This document shows positions 1-7,500 of a stretch of DNA of 20,902 bases, one piece after another. The notes under the pieces were generated by a model, which was not told the origin of the DNA, made no database searches, and was given only the letters and a program-made list of their open reading frames with translations. The first letter of the stretch is position 1, and the number at the start of each line of letters is the position of its first letter. The position numbers and the translations under genes were made by a program. The stretch comes from a virus. The stretch spans positions 1 through 20,902 of the IMG/VR virus record IMGVR_UViG_3300025011_000219, one strand, 5' to 3'.

Positions 1-96
1 AAGAGATTACCGATAGACAGGTTACTGCAAGTGTGGAGAAACAACTACTTCAACCCTGACTGGAGGTTAGAGTTAAACACAAAGAAAAAGAGATAA
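1..96 (+). CDS. C-terminal end of an unidentified early gene (5' truncated)
   Basis: An open frame runs from the first base to a TAA at 94-96 and gives about 31 residues, including WRNNYFNPDW and a basic Lys/Arg end. It is read as a real gene end because the stop directly precedes the ribosome binding site of the next gene, as between other genes of this operon. No family can be assigned from so short a tail. The rest lies outside the window. Confidence 0.6.
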   Translation, partial: KRLPIDRLLQVWRNNYFNPDWRLELNTKKKR

Positions 97-109
97 GGGG
101 GTGGGAGGC

Positions 110-1129
110 TTGAGCAGGATACTCTACTTCGGTAACAAACCGTCACCAGACGAGTTTAAGAAACACGGTCTAATGGTCGGCACATACTCAGAAATGACAT
201 GCCGTAGACGTTGCCCTAAGATGCACGATTATTGCTACAAACAAAAACTCGAAAAGAAAATACCGAGTATGCCGTTAACACTTGGAGTGCTAGGCCACAG
301 CTTACTAGAGGCTCACTATAACGGTGATGATTGGTACGATAAGTTAAACTGTTATAATGAAAACGAGTGGGGTAGTTTAAGCGAGGAGCAACAACAAGAG
401 TATGGTAACCTGCCGGAAACGGCTTACAGACTCCTCACAGGTTACGACTACCACTGGCAGAACGAGTCATGGAACGTACTAGAGACTGAGGTATCGTTCC
501 TAGCCAAACTCACTGACAAGGTAGGGTACGCGGGAGTCATTGACTTAATTGTGGAGGATAGTAACGGCATGATATGGGTAGTTGACCACAAGTTTACTAA
601 GAACATACCGGATGACGACTACCTAAGCATAGACCCACAAACATCACTCTACTATTGGGTAGCAACGCTCAAATATGGTAAAGACCGTGTGGCGGGATCA
701 ATACTTAACTACATACGCACTAAGCCGCCCACAGTACCTAGCGTTAACAAAGACGGTACAATCAGCAAGGCTAAGATTGACACCGACATACCCACACTAA
801 TGAAAGTCATACACGATAACGGCCTTGACCCTGACGACTACAAGGATCACATTGAGCGAGCCAAAGTTACCACCGCTCAGTTCTACGTCAGGAAACGCCT
901 AGACCGTCCCGTTAACTTACTCAAGATGACGTTACGTGAGGCGGTTGCCACAATCCTAGACTGTAACAGCAAGCGTCCCATAACACGCACGTTAAACAAA
1001 AACTGCTCATGGGACTGTGACTACCAACCCCTGTGCATGGCAGAAATTCAAGGTGCTGACACAACCTTTATGATTAAACAACAGTACCAAACTAAGAAGG
1101 ATAAGAATAAGGAGGTGTTCAAAGTATGA
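110..1129 (+). CDS. Cas4/RecB-like PD-(D/E)XK nuclease with Fe-S cysteines
   Basis: Probable single-strand exonuclease of the Cas4/AddB-like PD-(D/E)XK group, acting in phage recombination or replication. Numbered from the TTG at 110, the visible motifs are a His in GHSLLEAH (63), Glu in LETEV (127), Asp in GVIDLI (145), the core VVDHKF (Asp159, Lys161) and a Gln in DPQTSLYYW (177). Cys31 and/or Cys35 near the N-terminus plus Cys299, Cys303 and Cys309 near the end (CSWDCDYQPLC) form the split cysteine set that holds a 4Fe-4S cluster in Cas4 and AddB. A GTG at 101 is in frame, but the G-rich Shine-Dalgarno (95-103) would touch it. The TTG at 110 has proper spacing and is preferred. The ATPase, ssDNA-binding protein and second nuclease downstream support a recombination role. 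No cas1/cas2 is present, so this is not a CRISPR locus. Confidence 0.85.
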   Translation: MSRILYFGNKPSPDEFKKHGLMVGTYSEMTCRRRCPKMHDYCYKQKLEKKIPSMPLTLGVLGHSLLEAHYNGDDWYDKLNCYNENEWGSLSEEQQQEYGNLPETAYRLLTGYDYHWQNESWNVLETEVSFLAKLTDKVGYAGVIDLIVEDSNGMIWVVDHKFTKNIPDDDYLSIDPQTSLYYWVATLKYGKDRVAGSILNYIRTKPPTVPSVNKDGTISKAKIDTDIPTLMKVIHDNGLDPDDYKDHIERAKVTTAQFYVRKRLDRPVNLLKMTLREAVATILDCNSKRPITRTLNKNCSWDCDYQPLCMAEIQGADTTFMIKQQYQTKKDKNKEVFKV

Positions 1130-1311
1130 AATGTATTAAATTTAGGTTGATAATAGACTTACGTAACAGTGAAGGGAAGTTAAACAGGAAGTTATTAGAT
1201 ATTGACAGGCCGGAGTTACTATCAAATGAAATACAAAAAGCCGTTAACCTGTACCTTAACCAAGGCTATGACATACAGCTAACAATAGAGAGGGTGAAAC
1301 TGAATGTCTAA
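1126..1311 (+). CDS. Small hypothetical protein, 61 aa
   Basis: The ATG overlaps the stop of the nuclease gene (ATGA) and follows a strong AAGGAGGTG at 8 bp, so translation is probably coupled. The protein alternates charged and hydrophobic residues (start MKCIKFRLIIDLRN, end LTIERVKLNV), suggesting a small alpha/beta fold. It has no signal peptide, membrane segment or recognisable motif. Its end overlaps the ATPase start by 8 bp, which places it firmly in the recombination operon. An accessory role to the nuclease or the ATPase is possible, but this rests on position only. Confidence 0.75.
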   Translation: MKCIKFRLIIDLRNSEGKLNRKLLDIDRPELLSNEIQKAVNLYLNQGYDIQLTIERVKLNV

Positions 1312-2080
1312 AGATTTTGTGGAACTAACCCCGCAGCCTGACAACTTCGACCCGTCTGAGATAGAGTGTCTGATACAAGAGGTAGACAATCAGCCGGTTC
1401 ATCTATCCGTAGTCGTGTATGGTGTATCCGGTATAGGCAAAACACGATTCGGTGCTACAGGCTCTAAGTGCCTTGTGGTAAACTGCGGTGAACAAAAACC
1501 TATCTCTATCCGAGGCATGGGCGCAAAGGTAATAAACATACGCAAAGTACCTGACGACCTTGAGAAAGTATTCTGGTACTTGCGTAACGGGGGGCATAAA
1601 AACTTCGATACACTGGTCATAGACGGAGTATCGAGTATGCAGAAAATGTTACAGCGCTTTGTGGTAGCCGAAAACTGTAAACTCAATGCCACAAAGAACA
1701 AGATACTTACCTCACAGCGAGATTACGGCGAGGTCGGTGACTATCTTACCACATGGATTATGAATTTCCGTAACCTGCAAGATGTAATGGATGTAGTGTT
1801 CCTAGCACTTGAAAGAGGGCCGGACGAGAAGAACGAACTGTACCGCCCTGACGTTATACCGTCTGTCCAAAGGATGCTTGAGTCGTCAGTAAACATCGTC
1901 GGTAGAATGTACTACAAAGACGTTGTAAGCAAGGGTAAGGAGTTAACTGTACCGTCACTGTACGTAGCACCACACGCAGAGTACATGACTAAGGACTGTA
2001 CTGGATGCTTAGGCAAAGAGATTCTACAGCCTAGCATACCCAAGATTTTGAAAAAGATTAATGAAAACTACAATAAATAA
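1304..2080 (+). CDS. Sak4-like RecA-fold ATPase (phage AAA_24 type)
   Basis: P-loop NTPase of the RecA-fold type common in phage recombination modules (Sak4/AAA_24 group), expected to act with a phage ssDNA-binding protein in annealing or strand exchange. Visible motifs are Walker A GVSGIGKT (40-47), Walker B TLVIDGVSSM (103-112), and a hydrophobic strand VVFLALER (164-171) where a sensor would sit. A family-typical PDVIPSVQRMLES segment follows (about 182-194). At 258 residues the length suits the family. The start follows GAGAGGGTGA and overlaps the preceding gene by 8 bp. The DUF669-like protein two genes downstream is the usual partner of such ATPases in phages. The nucleotide-binding assignment is firm; the Sak4-type role is inferred. 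Confidence 0.85.
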   Translation: MSKDFVELTPQPDNFDPSEIECLIQEVDNQPVHLSVVVYGVSGIGKTRFGATGSKCLVVNCGEQKPISIRGMGAKVINIRKVPDDLEKVFWYLRNGGHKNFDTLVIDGVSSMQKMLQRFVVAENCKLNATKNKILTSQRDYGEVGDYLTTWIMNFRNLQDVMDVVFLALERGPDEKNELYRPDVIPSVQRMLESSVNIVGRMYYKDVVSKGKELTVPSLYVAPHAEYMTKDCTGCLGKEILQPSIPKILKKINENYNK

Positions 2081-2097
2081 GGAGGACGTTGTAGGCG

Positions 2098-2340
2098 GTG
2101 AAAGGTTTAGTAGAGAGACTATCCGAAAAAGTACATGATGCCTGGATGAGGGAAAAAGATGTACAGGGCTTTCATGCCCCCTCATACCACGAGGACGGTT
2201 CTATTTGTAGTAAATGCCACTCTGACATGATCCCTTACGAGTGGTTAGAGGAGAATATAAAGGACTATGACCGCGTAACGGTTAGGGCTGTTTTGCAGGC
2301 ATTAGAGGATTTAGGTATTAAGTTAGAAAGTACACGCTGA
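2098..2340 (+). CDS. RyR-domain small protein, 80 aa
   Basis: The whole protein reads as a single RyR domain, the repeat first named in ryanodine receptors and also known from bacteria and phages. The family pattern shows in LSEKVHDAWMREKDVQGF (about 8-25) and in MIPYEWLEENIKDYDRVTV (42-60) followed by a helix RAVLQALEDLGI. The pattern is the usual order of helix with HxxW, polar loop, proline-tyrosine, DYDR and helix. A CSKC pair with nearby histidines is inserted in the middle loop and might bind a metal. The GTG start at 2098 follows GGAGG at 12 bp, a rather long spacing; TTG at 2089 is followed at once by a stop. The biochemical role of phage RyR domains is not established. Family recognition is from memory of the motif. 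Confidence 0.7.
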   Translation: MKGLVERLSEKVHDAWMREKDVQGFHAPSYHEDGSICSKCHSDMIPYEWLEENIKDYDRVTVRAVLQALEDLGIKLESTR

Positions 2341-2347
2341 TTATAAT
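2318..2347 (+). promoter_or_regulatory. Possible weak promoter before the ssDNA-binding protein gene
   Basis: A perfect TATAAT at 2342-2347 lies just after the RyR gene. The best -35 candidate (TTAAGT, 2318-2323, 18-bp spacer) matches only three consensus positions. It could raise expression of the ssDNA-binding protein above the rest of the operon, but the AT-rich gap could also produce the hexamer by chance. Confidence 0.3.
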
Positions 2348-2373
2348 AATTAAATGAGAGGGGATAAATTAAC

Positions 2374-3084
2374 ATGGCTAAAATAGTAGAAATAAACTTC
2401 ACAGGAGTACAAGAGGGCGGCGGTTCACGCATACCTGCCGGAGACTACATCTTCAAGATTACCGGCGTTGAGCAGAAAAAGTCCAAGAAAGAGGGCGGCG
2501 GGGATTACCTTAACTGGAAACTTTCTGGTGTAAACGGTGACGCTAAAGGTGCTACCATCTTTGAAATAACCTCACTGAAACCGGCAGCACTGTGGAATCT
2601 CTACAACTTCCTGATTTCCACAGGTTACGCTGTACCTAAGAATAAGGTCAAGATCGACCTTGATAAAGTTGTGGGTAAGTTCATCGGGTGTACCATTGAT
2701 GACGAGGAGTACACCAAGAACGATGGTACTAAGGCCAAGAAATCCTCTGTGGTATCCACATTCGCTGTTAAGAAAACGTCCGACGGTAAATGGGTTAAAG
2801 TCGGCGTAGAGGACGATGAGCCGGAGGATGAACCGGAACTCGACGAGGTAGACGAACTCGACGACGAGCCTGAGATTGAGGAAACACCGCCGCCGAAAAA
2901 GCCGCAGACCAAGAAAACTACCGATAAGAAAAAACCGGAAACCAAAAAGCCCGCACCGAAACCTGAGCCGGAGCCTGAGACAGATGACCTTGACGTAGAC
3001 GGTGATGACGACCTCAACGGTGACGAGTTAGACCTTGAAGGGCTTGAGGATGAACTTAACGACTTAGAAAATGAGTTAGACTAA
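2374..3084 (+). CDS. DUF669-like phage ssDNA-binding protein with acidic tail
   Basis: Probable single-stranded DNA-binding protein for replication and recombination. Residues 1-145 resemble the DUF669 family: an N-terminal INFTGVQEGGG segment, then PAGDYIFKITGVEQKKSKK, GGDYLNWKLSG, a helix ALWNLYNFLISTG, and a C-terminal strand region with basic patches. Residues 146-236 are a low-complexity tail, mostly Asp and Glu, split by a Pro/Lys stretch (about 172-195) and ending LEDELNDLENELD. Acidic tails of this kind are the protein-interaction ends of SSB and T7 gp2.5-like proteins; here the tail is about 90 residues and unusually long. The ATG follows GAGAGGGG at about 10 bp. The stop overlaps the next start (TAATG). 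Confidence 0.8.
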   Translation: MAKIVEINFTGVQEGGGSRIPAGDYIFKITGVEQKKSKKEGGGDYLNWKLSGVNGDAKGATIFEITSLKPAALWNLYNFLISTGYAVPKNKVKIDLDKVVGKFIGCTIDDEEYTKNDGTKAKKSSVVSTFAVKKTSDGKWVKVGVEDDEPEDEPELDEVDELDDEPEIEETPPPKKPQTKKTTDKKKPETKKPAPKPEPEPETDDLDVDGDDDLNGDELDLEGLEDELNDLENELD

Positions 3085-3380
3085 TGGCAGGCCCAGAAGC
3101 TAAACTTACCACACAAATACTAGCTGCTCTGCGTAAGCGGGGCGGCTGGTGGGCTAAGTTTCATGGGGGCGTGTACCAAAGAGGCATACCTGACTTACTC
3201 GGTTGCTACAAAGGTAAAATGGTCGGGCTTGAAGTTAAGATCGGCACAGCATACGGAGCCACAGAGTTACAGCAGAAAAACATAGACGACATTAATAAGT
3301 GTGGAGGCAACGCAAGCGTTATTTATTCTATACAAGATGCTTTAAAAATACTTGACTACATAGATGAGTCTGCCTTATAA
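3084..3380 (+). CDS. VRR-NUC nuclease (Holliday-junction-resolvase-like)
   Basis: A compact 98-residue VRR-NUC domain of the PD-(D/E)XK superfamily, the minimal form common in phages. Motifs in order: Glu5 in the first helix, KFHGGVYQRGIPDLLG with the catalytic Asp37, GLEVK with Glu50 and Lys52, and Gln63 in the following helix (ELQQKNID). Stand-alone proteins of this kind are thought to cut branched DNA such as Holliday junctions. The ATG overlaps the stop of the ssDNA-binding gene by one base, so translation is coupled. The gene closes the replication/recombination set, and its last bases carry the promoter of the next gene. Confidence 0.88.
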   Translation: MAGPEAKLTTQILAALRKRGGWWAKFHGGVYQRGIPDLLGCYKGKMVGLEVKIGTAYGATELQQKNIDDINKCGGNASVIYSIQDALKILDYIDESAL

Positions 3381-3381
3381 T
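3352..3381 (+). promoter_or_regulatory. Strong sigma-A/sigma-70-type promoter for the last early gene
   Basis: TTGACT at 3352-3357 (5 of 6) and a perfect TATAAT at 3376-3381 are separated by 18 bp. The element straddles the end of the VRR-NUC gene. Transcription would begin near 3388, about 28 bp before the ATG at 3417, leaving room for the AGGGAGATG ribosome binding site. It is the best-matching host-type promoter on the plus strand of the window. Confidence 0.65.
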
Positions 3382-3416
3382 AAGAGTATGAAAAATATTA
3401 AGGGAGATGTTACACA

Positions 3417-3725
3417 ATGGCTAAAGCAAATGCAAAGAGTAATGACGTAATTAATCTGGATTTCAGCGACTTGGATGAAAAACAACCAGCCCCGGCTGTT
3501 TCAGATAAACCCAAAAGAACTCGCAAGCCCGCACCGAAAAAAGTTGAGCCTATTCCTGAGCCTGTAGTTCCGGTAGTACCGACATTTACCGTTAAGCAAG
3601 TTACCGCTATTCTCGACTCGGCTAACCTTATCGCTAAGGAACTGATTGACGGGTCTGTTACCGAGGATACCTTGAAAACCACATATACCAAAGCGTTACG
3701 TATTGCAATGAAAACACATGCCTAA
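3417..3725 (+). CDS. Hypothetical early protein with basic Pro/Lys linker, 102 aa
   Basis: Not recognised. Residues 1-25 are polar with an acidic LDFSDLDE stretch. Residues 26-60 are a disordered Pro/Lys/Arg-rich linker (KPKRTRKPAPKK, then PIPEPVVPVVP). Residues 60-102 look like a small helical domain (VKQVTAILDSANLIAKELIDG, then TLKTTYTKALRIAMKTH). The linker resembles that in the tail of the ssDNA-binding protein, which hints at a DNA- or SSB-associated role. The start follows AGGGAGATG at about 7 bp. The gene is unusual here in having its own strong promoter, so it may be more abundant than its operon partners. It ends just before the converging terminator region. Confidence 0.75.
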   Translation: MAKANAKSNDVINLDFSDLDEKQPAPAVSDKPKRTRKPAPKKVEPIPEPVVPVVPTFTVKQVTAILDSANLIAKELIDGSVTEDTLKTTYTKALRIAMKTHA

Positions 3726-3728
3726 GAA

Positions 3729-3800
3729 TTACCGTTGGTTACGGTAAAATAAAATAAGTAAGCCTTTTTAACACTGGTCAGCGCAAATCCCAGTTTGTGC
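3729..3800 (+). other. Two hairpins in the 3' region of the early operon
   Basis: Directly after the last early stop codon, TTACCGT and ACGGTAA (3729-3735 and 3741-3747) form a perfect 7-bp stem with a 5-base loop. A second stem, GCGCAAA with TTTGTGC (3781-3787 and 3794-3800), has one G-U pair and a 6-base loop. Neither is followed by a T-tract, so they are not simple terminators. They may protect the 3' end of the transcript or form a small structured RNA. No ORF was found here. Confidence 0.4.
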
Positions 3801-3808
3801 GACAAACG

Positions 3809-3840
3809 AAAATAGCCCCCCTTATCAAGGGGCTATTTTT
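3809..3840. terminator. Bidirectional intrinsic terminator between converging operons
   Basis: AAAATAG(CC)CCCCTT, loop ATC, AAGGGGCTATTTTT forms a stable stem with a two-base bulge. It has a T-run on the plus strand and the matching A-run upstream, so it can end transcription from both sides. It lies between the last early gene (stop at 3725) and the last late gene (stop at 3846). Confidence 0.88.
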
Positions 3841-3845
3841 ATTGC

Positions 3846-4088
3846 CTATGCAAAGTTTCTGAAAGATGCTCTATCGTTAATCCTGCCTGCTGCTGAGGCT
3901 GTTTCTGTCTGCTGCGTTCTTGCTGCGTTTTCCATTTCTCTAACCTGAGACTCACGCTCCCTATCCTCTGACCGTGATGCTGTAGCTGTGGTTTGAGAAC
4001 GAGTCTGTAAAAGTCTTTGGATACCCGCCATATCGTTCTTTCTAGCCATTAATTGTAATGTTCTCATTTGACTTGCTGACAATCCCAT
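3846..4088 (-). CDS. Small hypothetical late protein, 80 aa, polar and helical
   Basis: Last gene of the late operon; not recognised. The ATG at 4088 follows AAAGGAG at 8 bp. An in-frame ATG at 4124 would overlap the preceding gene and lacks a good ribosome binding site. The protein starts MGLSASQMRTLQLMARKND, then is rich in Arg, Glu, Gln, Thr and Ser (a possible coiled coil, residues about 30-65), and ends NDRASFRNFA. It has no membrane segment or cysteine. Its place directly after two membrane lysis proteins allows a lysis-related or packaging-accessory role, but nothing in the sequence proves one. Confidence 0.65.
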   Translation of the reverse strand: MGLSASQMRTLQLMARKNDMAGIQRLLQTRSQTTATASRSEDRERESQVREMENAARTQQTETASAAGRINDRASFRNFA

Positions 4089-4110
4089 AATAAACACTCC
4101 TTTAAATTTA

Positions 4111-4317
4111 TTATATTTTACCATCTCTGCTCATGTTTTGTGGTGACTTCTTAGCGATAAACACGCTAGTCAGCGTGAAAAACCACTGAGCAAAATTATT
4201 ATTGTCACCTGATCCTTGGAAATATGATACCGCGTAACAAATAAATATTACCACAGTAAGAGCCATTAAAAACATATCCACACCGTCTAAGCCGCTTTCC
4301 CACATAAACTTAATCAT
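4111..4317 (-). CDS. Putative holin-like membrane protein, 68 aa
   Basis: Small protein with one clear membrane segment (FLMALTVVIFICYAVSYF, about residues 16-33) and a basic C-terminal end (KKSPQNMSRDGK). A second, weaker hydrophobic stretch (FAQWFFTLTSVFIA) follows. The ATG at 4317 overlaps the stop of the upstream XhlA-like gene (ATGA) and follows G-rich ribosome binding sequence. A longer reading frame from 4398 would overlap that gene extensively and is rejected. Size, membrane topology and late position suit a holin or an accessory lysis protein. No endolysin is adjacent. Confidence 0.6.
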   Translation of the reverse strand: MIKFMWESGLDGVDMFLMALTVVIFICYAVSYFQGSGDNNNFAQWFFTLTSVFIAKKSPQNMSRDGKI

Positions 4318-4568
4318 TTTCCTACCACCCCCAACACATACACTATTAAACCTATTGAGAGTGAGGATAAGAAGGTTATGATAACAGCCACAGCCCATGA
4401 CGGTTTTTTTAAGGCGGCGTCCAATTTTTCGAATATTTTCAAAATAGATGACTCAATATCTCCTACCTTTTCACTCATATGCAAAATGTCTCTCCCATGA
4501 CCGTGAACGATTTTTTCTAACTCATGCACAGTCTTATTCAACTCGCCAATCATCCCCTCGTCAACCAC
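4314..4568 (-). CDS. XhlA-like membrane-associated lysis protein
   Basis: The protein has an N-terminal amphipathic, coiled-coil-like region (IGELNKTVHELEKIVHGHGR through IFEKLDAAL) followed by one C-terminal membrane segment (AVAVIITFLSSLSIGLIVYVL). This is the layout of the XhlA hemolysin/holin-associated family of Gram-positive phages and prophages. The start is uncertain: in-frame GTG codons lie at 4577, 4574 and 4568 and an ATG at 4553. The GTG at 4568 has the best spacing from AAAAGGA. It is coupled to the putative holin by an ATGA overlap, so the pair is probably a lysis module. The family call rests on layout, not on conserved residues. Confidence 0.65.
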   Translation of the reverse strand: MVDEGMIGELNKTVHELEKIVHGHGRDILHMSEKVGDIESSILKIFEKLDAALKKPSWAVAVIITFLSSLSIGLIVYVLGVVGK

Positions 4569-4598
4569 ATTCACCACATCCTTTTATCGGTATCCGTC

Positions 4599-7500
4599 TT
4601 ACTCTAAATCCCTTACGTCGGGAATCTGCATCCCTTGGTCTTTCAGTAACCTAATTATTGCCCTGAGTCTATCCCTTTCCTCATATGTGGCAATCTCTTT
4701 AGCCCTGCCTGACGCTGCTAACTGTGGGCCTATGAGGAACGAGAGTAACTTGTTATAGTCCTTTGTTAAGTCAGGGCTATTGGCTACCTCCTCATTAAAG
4801 TTACCCCATATACGAGGATCGGCAAGAGGGGCCATTGTAGTTACATTGCGGTACAAAGGTATATTGTCGAGTATATAGTTTAGTCCTCGCTTGTCCTCTA
4901 CCCAAGGTACGCCTGACTGTCCGAGTAGTTCTCCCAAGGCTCCGTTATTCTTATCGGCTACCTGACCAGGATAGTTTTCAATCGGTAGGCCAGAGAAGAA
5001 CTTCTTATTGATAGCCATTTCCACAGGAACTCTGAACAGGGGATTGACATTGGATAACTGCTCCATCATGCCCTCTAAACTAAGAGGTAGCCTGCCTAAA
5101 TCTTGGTATGGCATAGGAGGCGTGAGGTACGACTTACCTCCAGGTAACAGCATAGACGCCTGTTTCTGCAAGTATCTAGGAGTGTTCTCCGGTGTAATCT
5201 CCTCGCTAATACCCTCGTGATACTTACCTGCTGTGGCGAGTTTCCCTGGTTGTTTAAGACTTTCCTTAATTTGTAAAGGGACATTTTTCCTAAGCCATGT
5301 ATAGAAAGGTATGACATTACGCATAACCTTCTGCTCAAACGGTGTCAATTCTGAGTAGTCAAACAGGTAAGTCTTAATCTTTGTGGCAGCTGTACCTAAG
5401 TCGTCGCCCTTCTGTAGGTTATCCACAAAGCCCATAATACGAGAGGTGTTGTCTGTCAACTTAGTCTGACGTACAAAAAACTGAGTCCAAGGGTGTTTTT
5501 GTGGGTTAAGTGTAGTCACCCATGATTTAGCCTTCTCAGACTTAGACATGGCTTTCATGCCTGCCGTTTCTGGCCCCTCGGTAGACCACCAACCTGTGTC
5601 GATAACGCCCCGGCTATTAGCTTCTCGGATTACGTCATACATACTTATATCACCGTTAGGTGTGGTGATGGTTTTATTCAACCTACGCTCTACGTTGCCT
5701 GCACGATTAGTCCTTACAAATGCCTCGAACTCACCGTCTACAGGTGCGTTGGATGCTTTCAGTTTACCTGACGCTGTTCGTACAAGATAACTCCAACCCT
5801 CGCCGGGAGGGTTATCTCTATTCAGTGTTGTGGGGAAGATAATATTTTTCTCTAAGTCCAAGGCGGCTGAGTGTGACGTACCTAAATGTTTAGGTGTACG
5901 CATACCCATTAACCACAGGTTATACATATTACTTGCAAAGTCCCTTGGTATATGTCCGGGCGTAACCATGTACGAGAGTGTACGAAACTGTGACGTTGCC
6001 TTAGTGATAAACTTATACAACGCACCCGACGACTCGTTATAATGTATCGACTGATAGTCCTGCCACACACGGGCAAAGTCTTTAGGCATAGCGAACATTG
6101 TGGAAGTATCTAGGGGTTTATCAGGTTTAGCCGAAACTTTCTTTAAATCTTTAGGGTTGAACACCAAGTAACTTAGATGTTCCCCTATTGCACCCTCGCC
6201 GCCCTCACTAGCAACCAACGCCTTATACCCTTTACCTTGAAGAAACTTAGTAAACTCGGCATTAAACCCGCCAATCATGCTCTTTAACGGGGCATCTTTG
6301 CCTAAAGACTCTAAAGCCTTGAGTGCCGCCCCTTGAACATAATGCTTATCGCTGTTCATTAAATCTCTTAGCACTAAAGCCCATCCCTGTTTCAGGGTGA
6401 TTGGTAATATATCTGACTTAGATAAATCTAATATTTCTTCTTCTTTTACTTTTAAGCGTGTTTCTAATACTTCACTTACTCCGTTTTTACCAGCGCGTAT
6501 ATCAGCATAACCTTTGGCCACTAAAGGATCGTCTGTTAAATACACTCCATTACCTATAGTAGACTCCTCAGCCAACCTGCCAACGGGTTGACCTTTAACG
6601 CCCCCTCTGTAAAATACTTTTCCCTTAGAGTCGTCAATGACGTTACCGCCGCCCATAAACGTAGCGTGTTCGGTAGCGTCCACAGGATTAAATACTATCT
6701 TACCTGTATTCTTATCCGTGGCTATCCTAAACACCTCGTAGCCGTCCGGCAGACTACGCATACCCCCTGCCTGTAAATCCTCCGGCTTTAACCCATACTG
6801 ATTGATTATCTTATCAACTGCTTTTTTAGTTTCCACAGCCCGAATAAATCTCTCGTTCACTGTGGACATTACATTGTAAAGGTGATCCTCGGCTATAGGC
6901 TTGTACCCTGTACCCTGTAGCACAGAGTTAACTTCGTGTGGTGAACCTGCCCCGAAAGTTAACTGACGCTGTAGCATGTTGGGGTAGTGCTTAGCCACAA
7001 GGTTAAGTAAGTCGTTGTCTAGCGTCTGTGGTACATAGTCTTTACCTCCAAAGGCTAATTTAATCGCCGCACCCTCTCCGGTACTAGGTTTACGTTTAAG
7101 GATCATCGGAACCCATGACCACATTTCATCCATAGGTATCTGATTGTCATTGAACGTCTTAGCAATAGTACCTCGTAAATCATGGAAAGCCTTAGCCGCT
7201 AACGCCTCCTGTGGGGAGTACCCTAACTTCTGTATCTCGTCAACGGCACTCTTACCGTAAGTATCAAATAGTTTAGTAAAGCCTCCCGAAGGTGATACTT
7301 GGTACAGTAACTCGCTCTGCCTGTCCTTAGACATACCATCGAATAAAGCGTTTAGGTATTTCTCGCCCTCGCCTGCTTGATACCTGATAGAGTCCTCAGT
7401 ACCTTTTACCACACCCTGTAGGAAGTCCTGAGCCTCGTTAAGTGTGGAACCTTCTACCCCCGGCTGACCCTCTAAACCTTTAAGAGTTTTGTAAACGTCT

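Noticed and set aside
110-1129. Cas4-like protein as evidence of a CRISPR system
   Set aside because: No cas1/cas2, effector genes or direct-repeat array are seen. The neighbours are phage recombination genes.
2625-3017. Minus-strand open frame of 130 codons opposite the ssDNA-binding protein
   Set aside because: Ser/Gly-rich shadow of the acidic low-complexity tail in the opposite frame; no ribosome binding site and an implausible composition.
3410-3691. Minus-strand open frame of 93 codons opposite the last early gene
   Set aside because: Mirror of the Pro/Lys-rich coding region. The plus-strand gene has a ribosome site and a promoter; this frame has neither.
4448-4654. Plus-strand open frame of 68 codons across the end of the large virion gene
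   Set aside because: Overlaps two supported minus-strand genes, is Ser/Pro/His-rich and has no ribosome binding site.
5419-5427. Perfect DnaA-box-like TTATCCACA, with a second at 13746-13754
   Set aside because: Single isolated copies inside late structural genes, with no AT-rich unwinding region or cluster. Both contain CCACA, which is generally over-represented here, so an origin is not supported.
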